Source of the DNA: Bradyrhizobium erythrophlei
GTDB lineage: Bacteria; Pseudomonadota; Alphaproteobacteria; Rhizobiales; Xanthobacteraceae
Reading direction: 5' to 3'
DNA: 64,000 nucleotides
Assembly (NCBI GenBank): GCA_900129675.1
Contig: FSRD01000001.1
Span: 2,283,501 to 2,347,500 of the forward strand
This document shows positions 37,000 to 44,516 of the stretch, in pieces (position 1 is the first letter of the stretch; every line of letters starts with the position of its first letter). The translations under genes were made by a program, and so were the position numbers. The notes below the pieces were generated by a model, which saw only the letters and a list, made by a program, of their open reading frames with translations, did not search any database and had not been told where the DNA came from.

Positions 37000-37498
37000 G
37001 ACCCCGCCGATCACGATGGATGCGGTCTACGCCGCACCGGGCTATCTGTTCCGGCGGATGCAGCAGATCGCTGTCGCGATCTTTGTCGAGGAGTGCCGGG
37101 CCTTCGACCTGACGCCGGTGCAATATGCCGCGCTGGTCGCGATTCACACCCATCCCGGCATCGACGCGACGCGGCTGTCGGCGGTGATCGCGTTCGATCG
37201 CTCGACGCTCGGCAATGTGATCGAGCGGCTGGAAACCAAATCGCTGGTCGAGCGCAAGCCGGCCCGCGAGGACAAGCGCGTCAAGCTGCTCTATCTCACC
37301 AAGTCAGGCGCCGCGCTGCTGCGTGACATCGTGCCGTCGGTCGAGCGGGCGCAGGCGCGGATGCTGCAGCCCTTGAAACCGGCCGACCGCAAGACCTTGC
37401 TGGCGCTGCTGACGCAGCTCGTCGATCTCAACAACGAGGCCTCGCGGGTGCCGTTGCGCGCCGAAGACGCGCTCGAACATCTGGGAAAGTCGAACTGA
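36989..37498 (+). CDS. MarR-family transcriptional regulator
   Basis: A 169-residue MarR protein. The winged helix-turn-helix spans about residues 48-110 (DATRLSAVIAFDRSTLGNVIERLETKSLVERKPAREDKR); flanking helices form the dimer. It overlaps the isomerase gene at its start and the hydroxylase gene at its stop (ATGA), so the three are translated together. Its likely targets are the two near-identical 20-bp palindromes at 36265-36284 and 41561-41580. The inducer is probably an aromatic acid or its CoA ester (inference from gene content). Confidence 0.88.
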   Translation: MPSKTPPITMDAVYAAPGYLFRRMQQIAVAIFVEECRAFDLTPVQYAALVAIHTHPGIDATRLSAVIAFDRSTLGNVIERLETKSLVERKPAREDKRVKLLYLTKSGAALLRDIVPSVERAQARMLQPLKPADRKTLLALLTQLVDLNNEASRVPLRAEDALEHLGKSN

Positions 37499-38688
37499 TG
37501 GCGGTGGCGGACACACGTCCGGTCCTGATCGCGGGCGGCGGCATCGGCGGCCTCGCCGCAGCGCTTGGGCTGGCGCAAAAGGGCATCCGCTCGATCCTTT
37601 TGGAAAAGGCCACCGTGCTCGGCGAAATCGGCGCCGGCATCCAGCTTGGGCCGAACGCGTTCCACGCCTTCGACTATCTCGGCGTCGGGGAAGCGGCGCG
37701 AAGCATGGCCGTCTATATCGATCAGCTTCGGCTGATGGACGCGCTGACCGCCGAGGAGATCACCCATATCGATCTGCGCGAGGCGTTTCGCGCGCGGTTC
37801 GGCAACCCCTATGCGGTGGTGCATCGCGGCGACCTGCACGGGGTTTTCCTGCGCGCCTGCCAGGCCCACGAATTGATCGAGCTGCGCGTCAGCAGCGAGG
37901 TTGTCGGCTACGACCAGGACGGCGAGTCGGTGACGGCGCGGCTCGCGAACGGTGAGCGTATTACGGGGCGGCTTCTGATCGGCGCGGATGGGCTGTGGTC
38001 CAATATCCGCAAGCAGGTCACGGCCGACGGCCCGCCGCGGGTTTCCGGTCACACCACCTATCGCTCGGTGATCCCGACCGAGCAGATGCCCGAGGACCTG
38101 CGCTGGAACGCGGCGACGCTGTGGGCCGGTCCGAAATGCCACATCGTGCATTACCCGCTGTCGGGCTGGAAAGTGTTCAACCTCGTCGTCACCTACCACA
38201 ACGACGCGCCCGAACCGGTCGCCGGCAAGCCGGTGTCCGAAGCCGAGGTCATGAAGGGTTTTACGCACGTGCATGCGCGCGCCAGGGAGATCATTCGCCA
38301 CGGCAAGAACTGGAAGCTCTGGGTGTTGTGCGACCGCGATCCCACGGAACGCTGGATCGACGGCCGCGTCGCGCTGCTCGGCGACGCCGCGCATCCGATG
38401 CTGCAGTATTTCGCGCAGGGCGCCTGCCAGGCGATGGAAGACGCGGTGTGCCTGTCGCACATGCTGTCGCAGCATGAGGACTACACCACCGCGCTGGAGG
38501 CTTACCGCGCGCAGCGCTTCCCGCGCACCGCGCGCGTGCAGTTGCAATCCCGCGCCATCGGCGAGCACATCTATCATCCCGCCGGCGAACACGCCCGCCT
38601 CCGCAACGCCATCATGCGCGCGAAGACGTCGGAGGATTATTACGGCCATCTGGCGTGGCTGTACGGCGGGACGGGGCTGGCGGGGTAG
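37498..38688 (+). CDS. 3-hydroxybenzoate 6-hydroxylase-like FAD monooxygenase
   Basis: A 396-residue group A flavin hydroxylase. IAGGGIGGLAAALGLA at the N terminus binds FAD, GADGLWSNIRK is the DG motif, and GDAAHPMLQYFAQGACQAMEDA completes the flavin and pyridine-nucleotide site. These match 3-hydroxybenzoate 6-hydroxylase, which makes gentisate with NADH and O2; salicylate 1-hydroxylase is the main alternative but would not feed gentisate dioxygenase. It is translationally coupled to the MarR gene. Confidence 0.82.
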   Translation: MAVADTRPVLIAGGGIGGLAAALGLAQKGIRSILLEKATVLGEIGAGIQLGPNAFHAFDYLGVGEAARSMAVYIDQLRLMDALTAEEITHIDLREAFRARFGNPYAVVHRGDLHGVFLRACQAHELIELRVSSEVVGYDQDGESVTARLANGERITGRLLIGADGLWSNIRKQVTADGPPRVSGHTTYRSVIPTEQMPEDLRWNAATLWAGPKCHIVHYPLSGWKVFNLVVTYHNDAPEPVAGKPVSEAEVMKGFTHVHARAREIIRHGKNWKLWVLCDRDPTERWIDGRVALLGDAAHPMLQYFAQGACQAMEDAVCLSHMLSQHEDYTTALEAYRAQRFPRTARVQLQSRAIGEHIYHPAGEHARLRNAIMRAKTSEDYYGHLAWLYGGTGLAG

Positions 38689-38700
38689 GTGCTCTCCGTC

Positions 38701-38785
38701 CGTCATTGCGAGGAGCAAAGCGACGAAGCAATCCATTCTTTCTTTCTGTGGCGCGATGGATTGCTTCGCTGCGCTCGCAATGACG
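38701..38785. repeat. Intergenic palindromic repeat (CGTCATTGCGAG type), short copy
   Basis: Begins CGTCATTGCGAGGAGC and ends GCTCGCAATGACG, with GAAGCAATCCAT and ATGGATTGCTTC inside. It is a compact member of the family at 33283-33402. It fills the gap between two convergent genes, the hydroxylase and the ligase, and probably forms a long hairpin in both transcripts. Confidence 0.8.
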
Positions 38786-38796
38786 ATCGCATAACC

Positions 38797-40410
38797 TTAC
38801 ATCTTCATCAGCGCCTGCCGATCGATCTTGCCGGTGCCCGTCTTCGGCAATTCGTCGATGAATTTCACCTCGCGCGGATATTTGTATGGCAGCAGCTTTG
38901 CCTTGACGAAATCCTGCAACCGCCTGGTCGCCTCGCCGGCATCGAAGCCGCCGCTGTTCATCACCACCACGGCCTTCAAGGTCATGCGCCGGTCTGGCAA
39001 CTCGGCCGCGAATACCGCGCATTCGCGCACATCCGGGTGTTCGGCGAGACAGAGCTCGACCTCGAGCGGGTAGACCCATTGCCCGGAGATCTTGATCAAG
39101 TCGTCGGCGCGGCCGCGGAAGAAATAAAAACCGTCGGAATCGCGCACGAAGCGGTCGCCGGTGTAGATCCATCCGCCCTCGCGGATGGTCTCCGCCGACT
39201 TGTCCGGCCGGTTCCAGTACAGCGGCGTATTGGAATCGCCGCGAACCCACAAAATGCCTTCCTCGTTGTCGCCGACCTCGCGACCGTCCTTGTCCCGCAG
39301 CGCAATTTCATAACCGGGGACGCGCAGGCCGGCGGCGCCGAGCTTTTTCTTCTCGGGCCGGTTCGACAGATAGATGTGCAGCGCTTCCGTCGATCCCAGC
39401 CCTTCGATGATCTCAAGGTCCGTCAGCGCCTTCCAGCCGTTGAATGCGTCAGCGGAAAGCACCTCGGCGGCGGACAGCGCCATCCGCAGCGATGAAAAAT
39501 CCGCTAGCGGCGCGCCATCGGCCTTGGTCAGCGACGTATAGAGCGTCGGCAATCCGAAGAAGACGCTGGGACGGAAGCGTCCGATCGCCTCGAAGATCGC
39601 CGCCGGCTTGGGCTGGCCCGGCAGCAGCAGGGTGGTAGCCCCGGCCGTGAACGGGAAGGTGATGGCATTGCCAAAGCCGTAGGCGAAGAACATTTTCGGC
39701 ACCGAGAAGCAAATGTCGTCGGGCTTCAATTTCAGCACGTCGCGCGCGAACGCCGCCTCGCTATAGGCCATGTCGTGCTGCAGATGCACGATGCCCTTCG
39801 GCCGTCCGGTCGAACCCGACGAATACATCCAGAACGCCATCTCGTTGCGGTGCGTGTCGGCCTCGGCGAGAGCGGTCGGGAAATCCTCCAACCACTTGTC
39901 CGCGGCGATGGCATGGGGCACGGCGTGCGCGCCCGCGGCGCCGTTGACCACGATCAGGGTGTGCAGCGGCGTATCCTTGCAGGCGATGGCGTCGAAGCGC
40001 GAACTGAACTCGGCGTCGGCAACGGCCACGGACGCACCCGCATCGGAAAGATAAAACTGCAACAGATCGGGCGGCGTCAGCGTATTGATCAACAGCGGCA
40101 CGAATCCTGCGCGCACCGCGCCGAAGAACGCTGCCGGATAGGCCGGCGTGTCGTCGAGGAACATCAGCACGCGGTCGCCGCGGTTCAAGCCCAGCGACAG
40201 AAAGCCGTGTCCCCATTGGGCGGCCTCGGCGCAGAGCTGTGCATAGCTGCGTGTGCCGCCCGGACCGGTGAGCGCCAGCCGGTCACCGCGGCCGTGGGAC
40301 AAATTGTCGAACAGGATGCGGCTGGCGTTGTAGCGGTCGGGGATCGTAAAGCCGATCTCGCGGGCGCCGGCATTATCCAACGGTACCTGATCGGCGATTT
40401 CGTACATCAT
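38797..40410 (-). CDS. Benzoate/2-substituted-benzoate CoA ligase family protein
   Basis: A 537-residue adenylate-forming enzyme. The AMP motif MYSSGSTGRPKGIVH is near residue 196, GLGSTEALHIYLSN near 345, and the C-terminal hinge and catalytic Lys (PKTGTGKIDRQAL) are at the end. It resembles benzoate-CoA and aminobenzoate-CoA ligases. It overlaps the upstream hydroxylase by four bases. That partner suggests salicylate, anthranilate or another substituted benzoate as substrate, with the CoA ester passed to the hydroxylase. Confidence 0.82.
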   Translation of the reverse strand: MMYEIADQVPLDNAGAREIGFTIPDRYNASRILFDNLSHGRGDRLALTGPGGTRSYAQLCAEAAQWGHGFLSLGLNRGDRVLMFLDDTPAYPAAFFGAVRAGFVPLLINTLTPPDLLQFYLSDAGASVAVADAEFSSRFDAIACKDTPLHTLIVVNGAAGAHAVPHAIAADKWLEDFPTALAEADTHRNEMAFWMYSSGSTGRPKGIVHLQHDMAYSEAAFARDVLKLKPDDICFSVPKMFFAYGFGNAITFPFTAGATTLLLPGQPKPAAIFEAIGRFRPSVFFGLPTLYTSLTKADGAPLADFSSLRMALSAAEVLSADAFNGWKALTDLEIIEGLGSTEALHIYLSNRPEKKKLGAAGLRVPGYEIALRDKDGREVGDNEEGILWVRGDSNTPLYWNRPDKSAETIREGGWIYTGDRFVRDSDGFYFFRGRADDLIKISGQWVYPLEVELCLAEHPDVRECAVFAAELPDRRMTLKAVVVMNSGGFDAGEATRRLQDFVKAKLLPYKYPREVKFIDELPKTGTGKIDRQALMKM

Positions 40411-41546
40411 GACCGGCTCCCGATTTTCTTCGCCGCCTCAAAGCGCGCCATGAACGCCGGCGACATCGCGCGCAGGCGCGCATCGTCGATCCGCCCGGAG
40501 CGGGTGATATAGCTGTAGGCAAAATCCATCAGATCGAGCTTCATATGCTCGGGGAAATGCTCGTACCAGTCGGCGCTGGTGCGCGCCGCCGTCACCAGCT
40601 TTTTGACGATCGGTTTGCGCTCGGCCTGATAAAGCGCGAGCGCCGCCGGAATGTCTGCCTCGGCTTCCAGCGCCTTGGTCAGCGCGATCGCATCCTCGAT
40701 CGCCAGCCGCGTTCCCGATCCGATCGAAAAATGCGCCGAATGCAGCGCGTCGCCGATCAGCACCATATTCCCCGACGACCAGTTTTCATTCCAGATCCAG
40801 GGGAAGTTCCGCCAGATCGATTTGTTCGAGACCAGTCTATGTCCGTCGAGCGTTGCGGCGAATACTTGCTCGCAGATCGCTTGCGATTGCTCGATGGTCT
40901 TGTGTTCAAATCCATAATTCTCCCACGTCGCGGCGTCGCATTCGACCAGGAAGGTGCTCATCGATGGCGAATAGCGATAATGGTGGGCGTTGAAGGTGCC
41001 GAGTTCGGTCGCAACAAAAGTCTGCGACAGCGTGGCGAAGCGCTTGGTGGTGCCGTACCAGGCGAATTTGTTGGTCGAATGTGAAACCGACGCGCCGAAT
41101 TCCTGCTCGAAACTGCGGCGCACCAGCGAGTTCAGGCCGTCGGCCGCGACGATCAGGTCGTAACCCCTGAGTTCATCGACCGACTGAATGAGAGTGTCGT
41201 ATCGCGGCGTGATGCCGGGGTCGCGGACGCGTTGCTGCAGGATGGTCAGCAATTCGAGCCGGCCGATCGAGGAGAAGCCGACGCCGTCGACCTCGACGCT
41301 TTGCCCGAGCAAATTGAGCGTGATGTTCTTCCAGCTCTCCATCCTTGGCGCGATCGCATCGACCGTCTCGGGGTCGTCTGCGCGCAGGAATTCGAGCGCC
41401 TGCTCCGAGAACACGACGCCAAAGCCCCAGGTCGCGCCGGCAGCGTTCTGCTCGAACAGATCGATGCGGGCGTCCGGGTGGCGCTTTTTCCAGAGATAGG
41501 CGAAGTAGAGGCCGCCGGGGCCTCCGCCGAGCACGGCGATACGCAC
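40407..41546 (-). CDS. Salicyloyl-CoA 5-hydroxylase-like FAD monooxygenase
   Basis: A 379-residue flavin monooxygenase. VLGGGPGGLYFAYLWKK binds FAD; ADGLNSLVRR and GDALHSAHFSIGSGTRLAIEDAIAL complete the site. The HSAHFSIGSGT segment is characteristic of enzymes acting on CoA-bound aromatics: salicyloyl-CoA 5-hydroxylase (SdgC type) and the N-terminal half of 2-aminobenzoyl-CoA monooxygenase. It lacks the C-terminal reductase half of the latter, which favours the former and would give gentisyl-CoA. The GTG at 41546 has GGGAGG at ideal spacing. An operator palindrome lies 15 bp further upstream. Confidence 0.8.
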   Translation of the reverse strand: MRIAVLGGGPGGLYFAYLWKKRHPDARIDLFEQNAAGATWGFGVVFSEQALEFLRADDPETVDAIAPRMESWKNITLNLLGQSVEVDGVGFSSIGRLELLTILQQRVRDPGITPRYDTLIQSVDELRGYDLIVAADGLNSLVRRSFEQEFGASVSHSTNKFAWYGTTKRFATLSQTFVATELGTFNAHHYRYSPSMSTFLVECDAATWENYGFEHKTIEQSQAICEQVFAATLDGHRLVSNKSIWRNFPWIWNENWSSGNMVLIGDALHSAHFSIGSGTRLAIEDAIALTKALEAEADIPAALALYQAERKPIVKKLVTAARTSADWYEHFPEHMKLDLMDFAYSYITRSGRIDDARLRAMSPAFMARFEAAKKIGSRS

Positions 41547-41560
41547 AGTCTTCCTCCCTA

Positions 41561-41580
41561 ATTGACAGTACACTTACAAT
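41561..41580. promoter_or_regulatory. MarR-type operator at the hydroxylase-ligase promoter (site 2)
   Basis: ATTGACAGTACACTTACAAT differs from the site at 36265-36284 by a single base. It is directly upstream of the ribosome-binding site of the salicyloyl-CoA hydroxylase-like gene on the minus strand. Two such matches 5.3 kb apart, both at promoters of aromatic-acid genes and with a MarR gene between them, are unlikely to be chance. Confidence 0.7.
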
Positions 41581-41646
41581 TCGGGGCAGAATAATCGCTG
41601 CGCGGCCGGGACGCCAGCGTAATAATACGGGGAACTGCGTCTTAGG

Positions 41647-41859
41647 TCAGTAGCAGCGACGTACCTTCACGCCGCCCACCCACACCCAGCGGCAGCCTGC
41701 GACAACCGGCTTGCGCACGACGACCGCGCCTCGATAGCCGGCGCAGCCGGCGCGGTGGACCCCGCGGGCGCAGACCACCGCGTTGGCGTCGGTCGGCCCG
41801 ACGGTCATGGTTGCGCCAAAGGCGATGACGGCAGCGGCGATGAGCAGGAAGTAACGCAT
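41647..41859 (-). CDS. Small secreted Cys-containing protein
   Basis: A 70-residue protein with a signal peptide (cleavage near ANA, residue 27). The mature part of about 43 residues has four Cys (VVCARGV, AGCAGYRG, AGCRWVW, RRCY) and many Arg/Val. Peptides of this type, with CxRGVxRAGCxGxRGAVV, are common and unexplained in Bradyrhizobium. Confidence 0.6.
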   Translation of the reverse strand: MRYFLLIAAAVIAFGATMTVGPTDANAVVCARGVHRAGCAGYRGAVVVRKPVVAGCRWVWVGGVKVRRCY

Positions 41860-41991
41860 GTTGATCTCCCGGATTTGTTCAGGTTGATCTCCGGATTTGA
41901 ACGAAGGTTCTGCGGATGCAGTTCGGGCGCCAGCGCGCCGAACTCGTTCTTGAATTCTCGGCTGGTATCGGCGGCAGCCGTCGAGGCTGCT

Positions 41992-42216
41992 CTACTTTTT
42001 CTCCGCCGCCTCCAGCACTTTCTTGCAAGCGGGCGTCAGCTTGTCGCTCTCCCTGGCGAGGCAGGCGATAATCCGTCCACCGCCCGGTACGACGCTTTTG
42101 CAATATTTTTGGTAGTCGCCCATGCAGGCATCGCGCTGCGCGGCGGTCAGTTCCTGCGCGAACGCGGATTGGGAGGCGCACAGCAAGGCGGCGGCAGTCA
42201 GGATGGTGCGCAGCAT
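41992..42216 (-). CDS. Secreted cysteine-rich-repeat protein, one repeat
   Basis: A 74-residue protein with a signal peptide (cleavage after AFA, residue 20). The mature part is a single Cys repeat with Cys31, 39, 52 and 64, spacing 8-13-12. The same spacing occurs three times in the protein encoded just upstream (42311-43111), so the two are paralogues. The pattern recalls the cysteine-rich repeat of eukaryotic Golgi GLG1. Function unknown; disulphide-bonded periplasmic modules are likely. Confidence 0.65.
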   Translation of the reverse strand: MLRTILTAAALLCASQSAFAQELTAAQRDACMGDYQKYCKSVVPGGGRIIACLARESDKLTPACKKVLEAAEKK

Positions 42217-42310
42217 TTGCTTTCCTTTCCAGATCGCAGTTGGTCATATCTCGCGCGGGAATCCGGTCGCCGACGATCCCCGATGGAAGGATCGCCGGCA
42301 GCGCGCGCTA

Positions 42311-43111
42311 TTATCGCGCGGAAAACTGGGCCAGCACGTCCTTGCATGCGGGCGAGAGCGAGGCCGCTTGCGTCGCCAGGCATTGGACGATACGGCCGCC
42401 GCCGGGCGCCACGCCGCCGCAAAGCGAGCGGACGTCGCCGCCGCATGCCGACCTCAGCACGAACAGCTGCTCGCGCGGCCGCATCGGCCGCAGCACGATC
42501 ACGGCAGGCGCCGCGGCCGCCGGTGCGCCGCCGGCCGCAGGCGCTGCGCCGCCACCGCCGGCGGCAGTGACGGCCTTCTCGCAGCCTGCCGAGAGTTTTG
42601 CCTTGTTCTTCTCCAGGCACTGCAAAGCCGGCGCGCCGCCGGTCGGCACGCCCGCGCACACTTTTGGATAGTCGGAGCGGCAGGCGCTGCGGATGGCGGA
42701 AATCTGCGCGCCGCTCGGCTGCTTCGCCGTCGTGCTCGCCGCGGCCGCGGGCGCTGCGGTTTCCGGCTTGGTGGTTGCAGCGGCCGGAGCCGACTCCGTC
42801 TTCGGTGTAGCCGGCGCGGATGGTGCGGTTTCGGCCTTGGGCTCGGCCGGGGCTTCCACGGCCTGAACGGCGCTCTTGCAACTCGCGGAGAGGCTCGACA
42901 TGTTCTTCTGCAGGCATTGCAGCGATGCTTCACCGCCCGGCGGGATGCTGGAGCAATGCGCGATGTAATCGGAGCGGCATTGGGATTTGATCGCGTCACG
43001 CTGGGCCTGGCTCGGCGCCTGCGCCAATCCCGCTGCTGCTGTTGCGAATGTCGCCGCCGTCAGCAGCGTCCAAAGCTTTGCCGCACGTTTCAACGTGTTG
43101 ATCATTTCCAT
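42311..43111 (-). CDS. Secreted cysteine-rich-repeat protein, three repeats
   Basis: A 266-residue exported protein: signal peptide to about residue 30, then three Cys modules at Cys45/53/66/78, 144/152/165/177 and 223/231/244/256. All have exactly the same 8-13-12 spacing. Long Ala/Pro/Thr-rich linkers join them (about 85-135 and 183-215). Each module has a PxGG turn before the third Cys. It shares its module with the adjacent one-repeat gene. No enzymatic motif is visible; a structural or ligand-binding periplasmic role is possible. Confidence 0.68.
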   Translation of the reverse strand: MEMINTLKRAAKLWTLLTAATFATAAAGLAQAPSQAQRDAIKSQCRSDYIAHCSSIPPGGEASLQCLQKNMSSLSASCKSAVQAVEAPAEPKAETAPSAPATPKTESAPAAATTKPETAAPAAAASTTAKQPSGAQISAIRSACRSDYPKVCAGVPTGGAPALQCLEKNKAKLSAGCEKAVTAAGGGGAAPAAGGAPAAAAPAVIVLRPMRPREQLFVLRSACGGDVRSLCGGVAPGGGRIVQCLATQAASLSPACKDVLAQFSAR

Positions 43112-43301
43112 AAATCCCTTTGTTGTCGCTGGAGCCGCCGCTTCAACCGAATTGAAATATGAACAAGCCGGCGAAATAATTTCGCGGGCGACATCATTTT
43201 AGCTTTCCGGTTCCACTGCAAGCAGATTGTGCTATTCATGGCTTGCGAACGTCCTTGAGCAAAAAGCCTTTTCCTGAAGCAAACTTCATAGAGGCACGGA
43301 A

Positions 43302-44516
43302 ATGAGGCATACGCGCGCGCCGGCACATTTCAAGCTGAATGACATTGTGCGGCTGCGAACCGCTGATGCTCTGCGTATTGCCTTCGTCACATTTTCTTTC
43401 GTCAGCTTAAGTGCCTGTGAACAAAATAGTTTTGTACCGCCTCCGCCACCCAAGGTTGAAGTCGGATTGCCGGTGCAACGCCCCATCACGCGCTATATCG
43501 AGGCGACCGGCAACACCGCGCCGATCAAGAACGTCGATCTGGTCGCGCGGGTGCAGGGGGTGCTGCAATCGATCAATTATCAGGACGGCAACTTCGTCAA
43601 GGAAGGCACCACGCTGTTCACGATCGAGCCCGATACCTACAAATTCAAGCTCGAACAGGCGCAGGCCGCCGAAGCCGGCGCGGAGGCATCGGTGAAGCAG
43701 GCCGAGGCAGACTTCAAACGGCAGTCGAATCTGGTCCAGCGGCAGGCCGTCTCGCAGGCGACGCTCGACAACTCCACGTCCGCGCGCGACAACGCCCAGG
43801 CCAATTTGCTGCAGGCCCAGGCGAACACCAGGATCGCGGAGGTCAATTTCGGCTATACCAATGTCGTGGCGCCATTCGACGGCGTGGTCAGCGCCCATCT
43901 CGTATCCGTCGGGGAACTCGTCGGCGCGGCGTCGCCGACCCAGCTTGCCACCATCGTGGCGCTCGATCCGATCTATGTGAATTTCAACGTCAACGAACAG
44001 GACGTGCTGCGGGTCCGGCAAGAGGCGCGCCGGCGCGGCCTGACGTCGAACGAACTCAGGACGTTCCCGATCGAGGTCGGATTGCAGACCGACAGCGGCT
44101 ACCCGCACAAGGGTAATCTGGATTACGCCGCGCCGACGCTCACTCAGTCGACCGGGACGCTCGCGGTGCGCGGCGTGCTGCCCAATCCCGATCGCGTGCT
44201 GTTGCCCGGCTACTACGTCCGTGTCCGCGTTCCCTTCGAACAGCAGGCGAACGCGCTGCTGGTCCCCGACGTCGCTCTCGGCAGCGATCAGGCTGGACGC
44301 TATGTGCTGGTCGTCAACGGCGAAAACGTCGTCGAGCAACGCAAGGTCCGGACCGGGCCGGTGGAGGGCGATCTGCGCGTCATCGAAAGCGGCCTCGAGG
44401 CCGATGATCGCGTCGTCACCGCCGGGCTGTTGCGCGCGATCCCCGGCCAGAAGGTCGATCCGCAGCTAACGAAGAGCGAAGCGTCGCCGGCACCGGCCAA
44501 ACAGGATCGGCCATGA
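43302..44516 (+). CDS. RND efflux periplasmic adaptor (lipoprotein)
   Basis: A 404-residue membrane-fusion protein. A lipobox-like LSAC near residue 39 marks it as a lipoprotein. The biotinyl-lipoyl halves (VDLVARVQGVLQSIN and FGYTNVVAPFDGVVSA) flank a helical hairpin (about 110-165), followed by beta-barrel and membrane-proximal domains. It links the RND pump to an outer-membrane channel. Its stop overlaps the pump gene start (ATGA). No TolC-type gene or regulator adjoins the pair. Confidence 0.9.
   Translation: MRHTRAPAHFKLNDIVRLRTADALRIAFVTFSFVSLSACEQNSFVPPPPPKVEVGLPVQRPITRYIEATGNTAPIKNVDLVARVQGVLQSINYQDGNFVKEGTTLFTIEPDTYKFKLEQAQAAEAGAEASVKQAEADFKRQSNLVQRQAVSQATLDNSTSARDNAQANLLQAQANTRIAEVNFGYTNVVAPFDGVVSAHLVSVGELVGAASPTQLATIVALDPIYVNFNVNEQDVLRVRQEARRRGLTSNELRTFPIEVGLQTDSGYPHKGNLDYAAPTLTQSTGTLAVRGVLPNPDRVLLPGYYVRVRVPFEQQANALLVPDVALGSDQAGRYVLVVNGENVVEQRKVRTGPVEGDLRVIESGLEADDRVVTAGLLRAIPGQKVDPQLTKSEASPAPAKQDRP

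Noticed and set aside
37498..38688. Call as salicylate 1-hydroxylase (catechol-forming).
   Set aside because: Sequence and context, next to gentisate dioxygenase with no catechol dioxygenase, favour 3-hydroxybenzoate 6-hydroxylase; kept as the main alternative.
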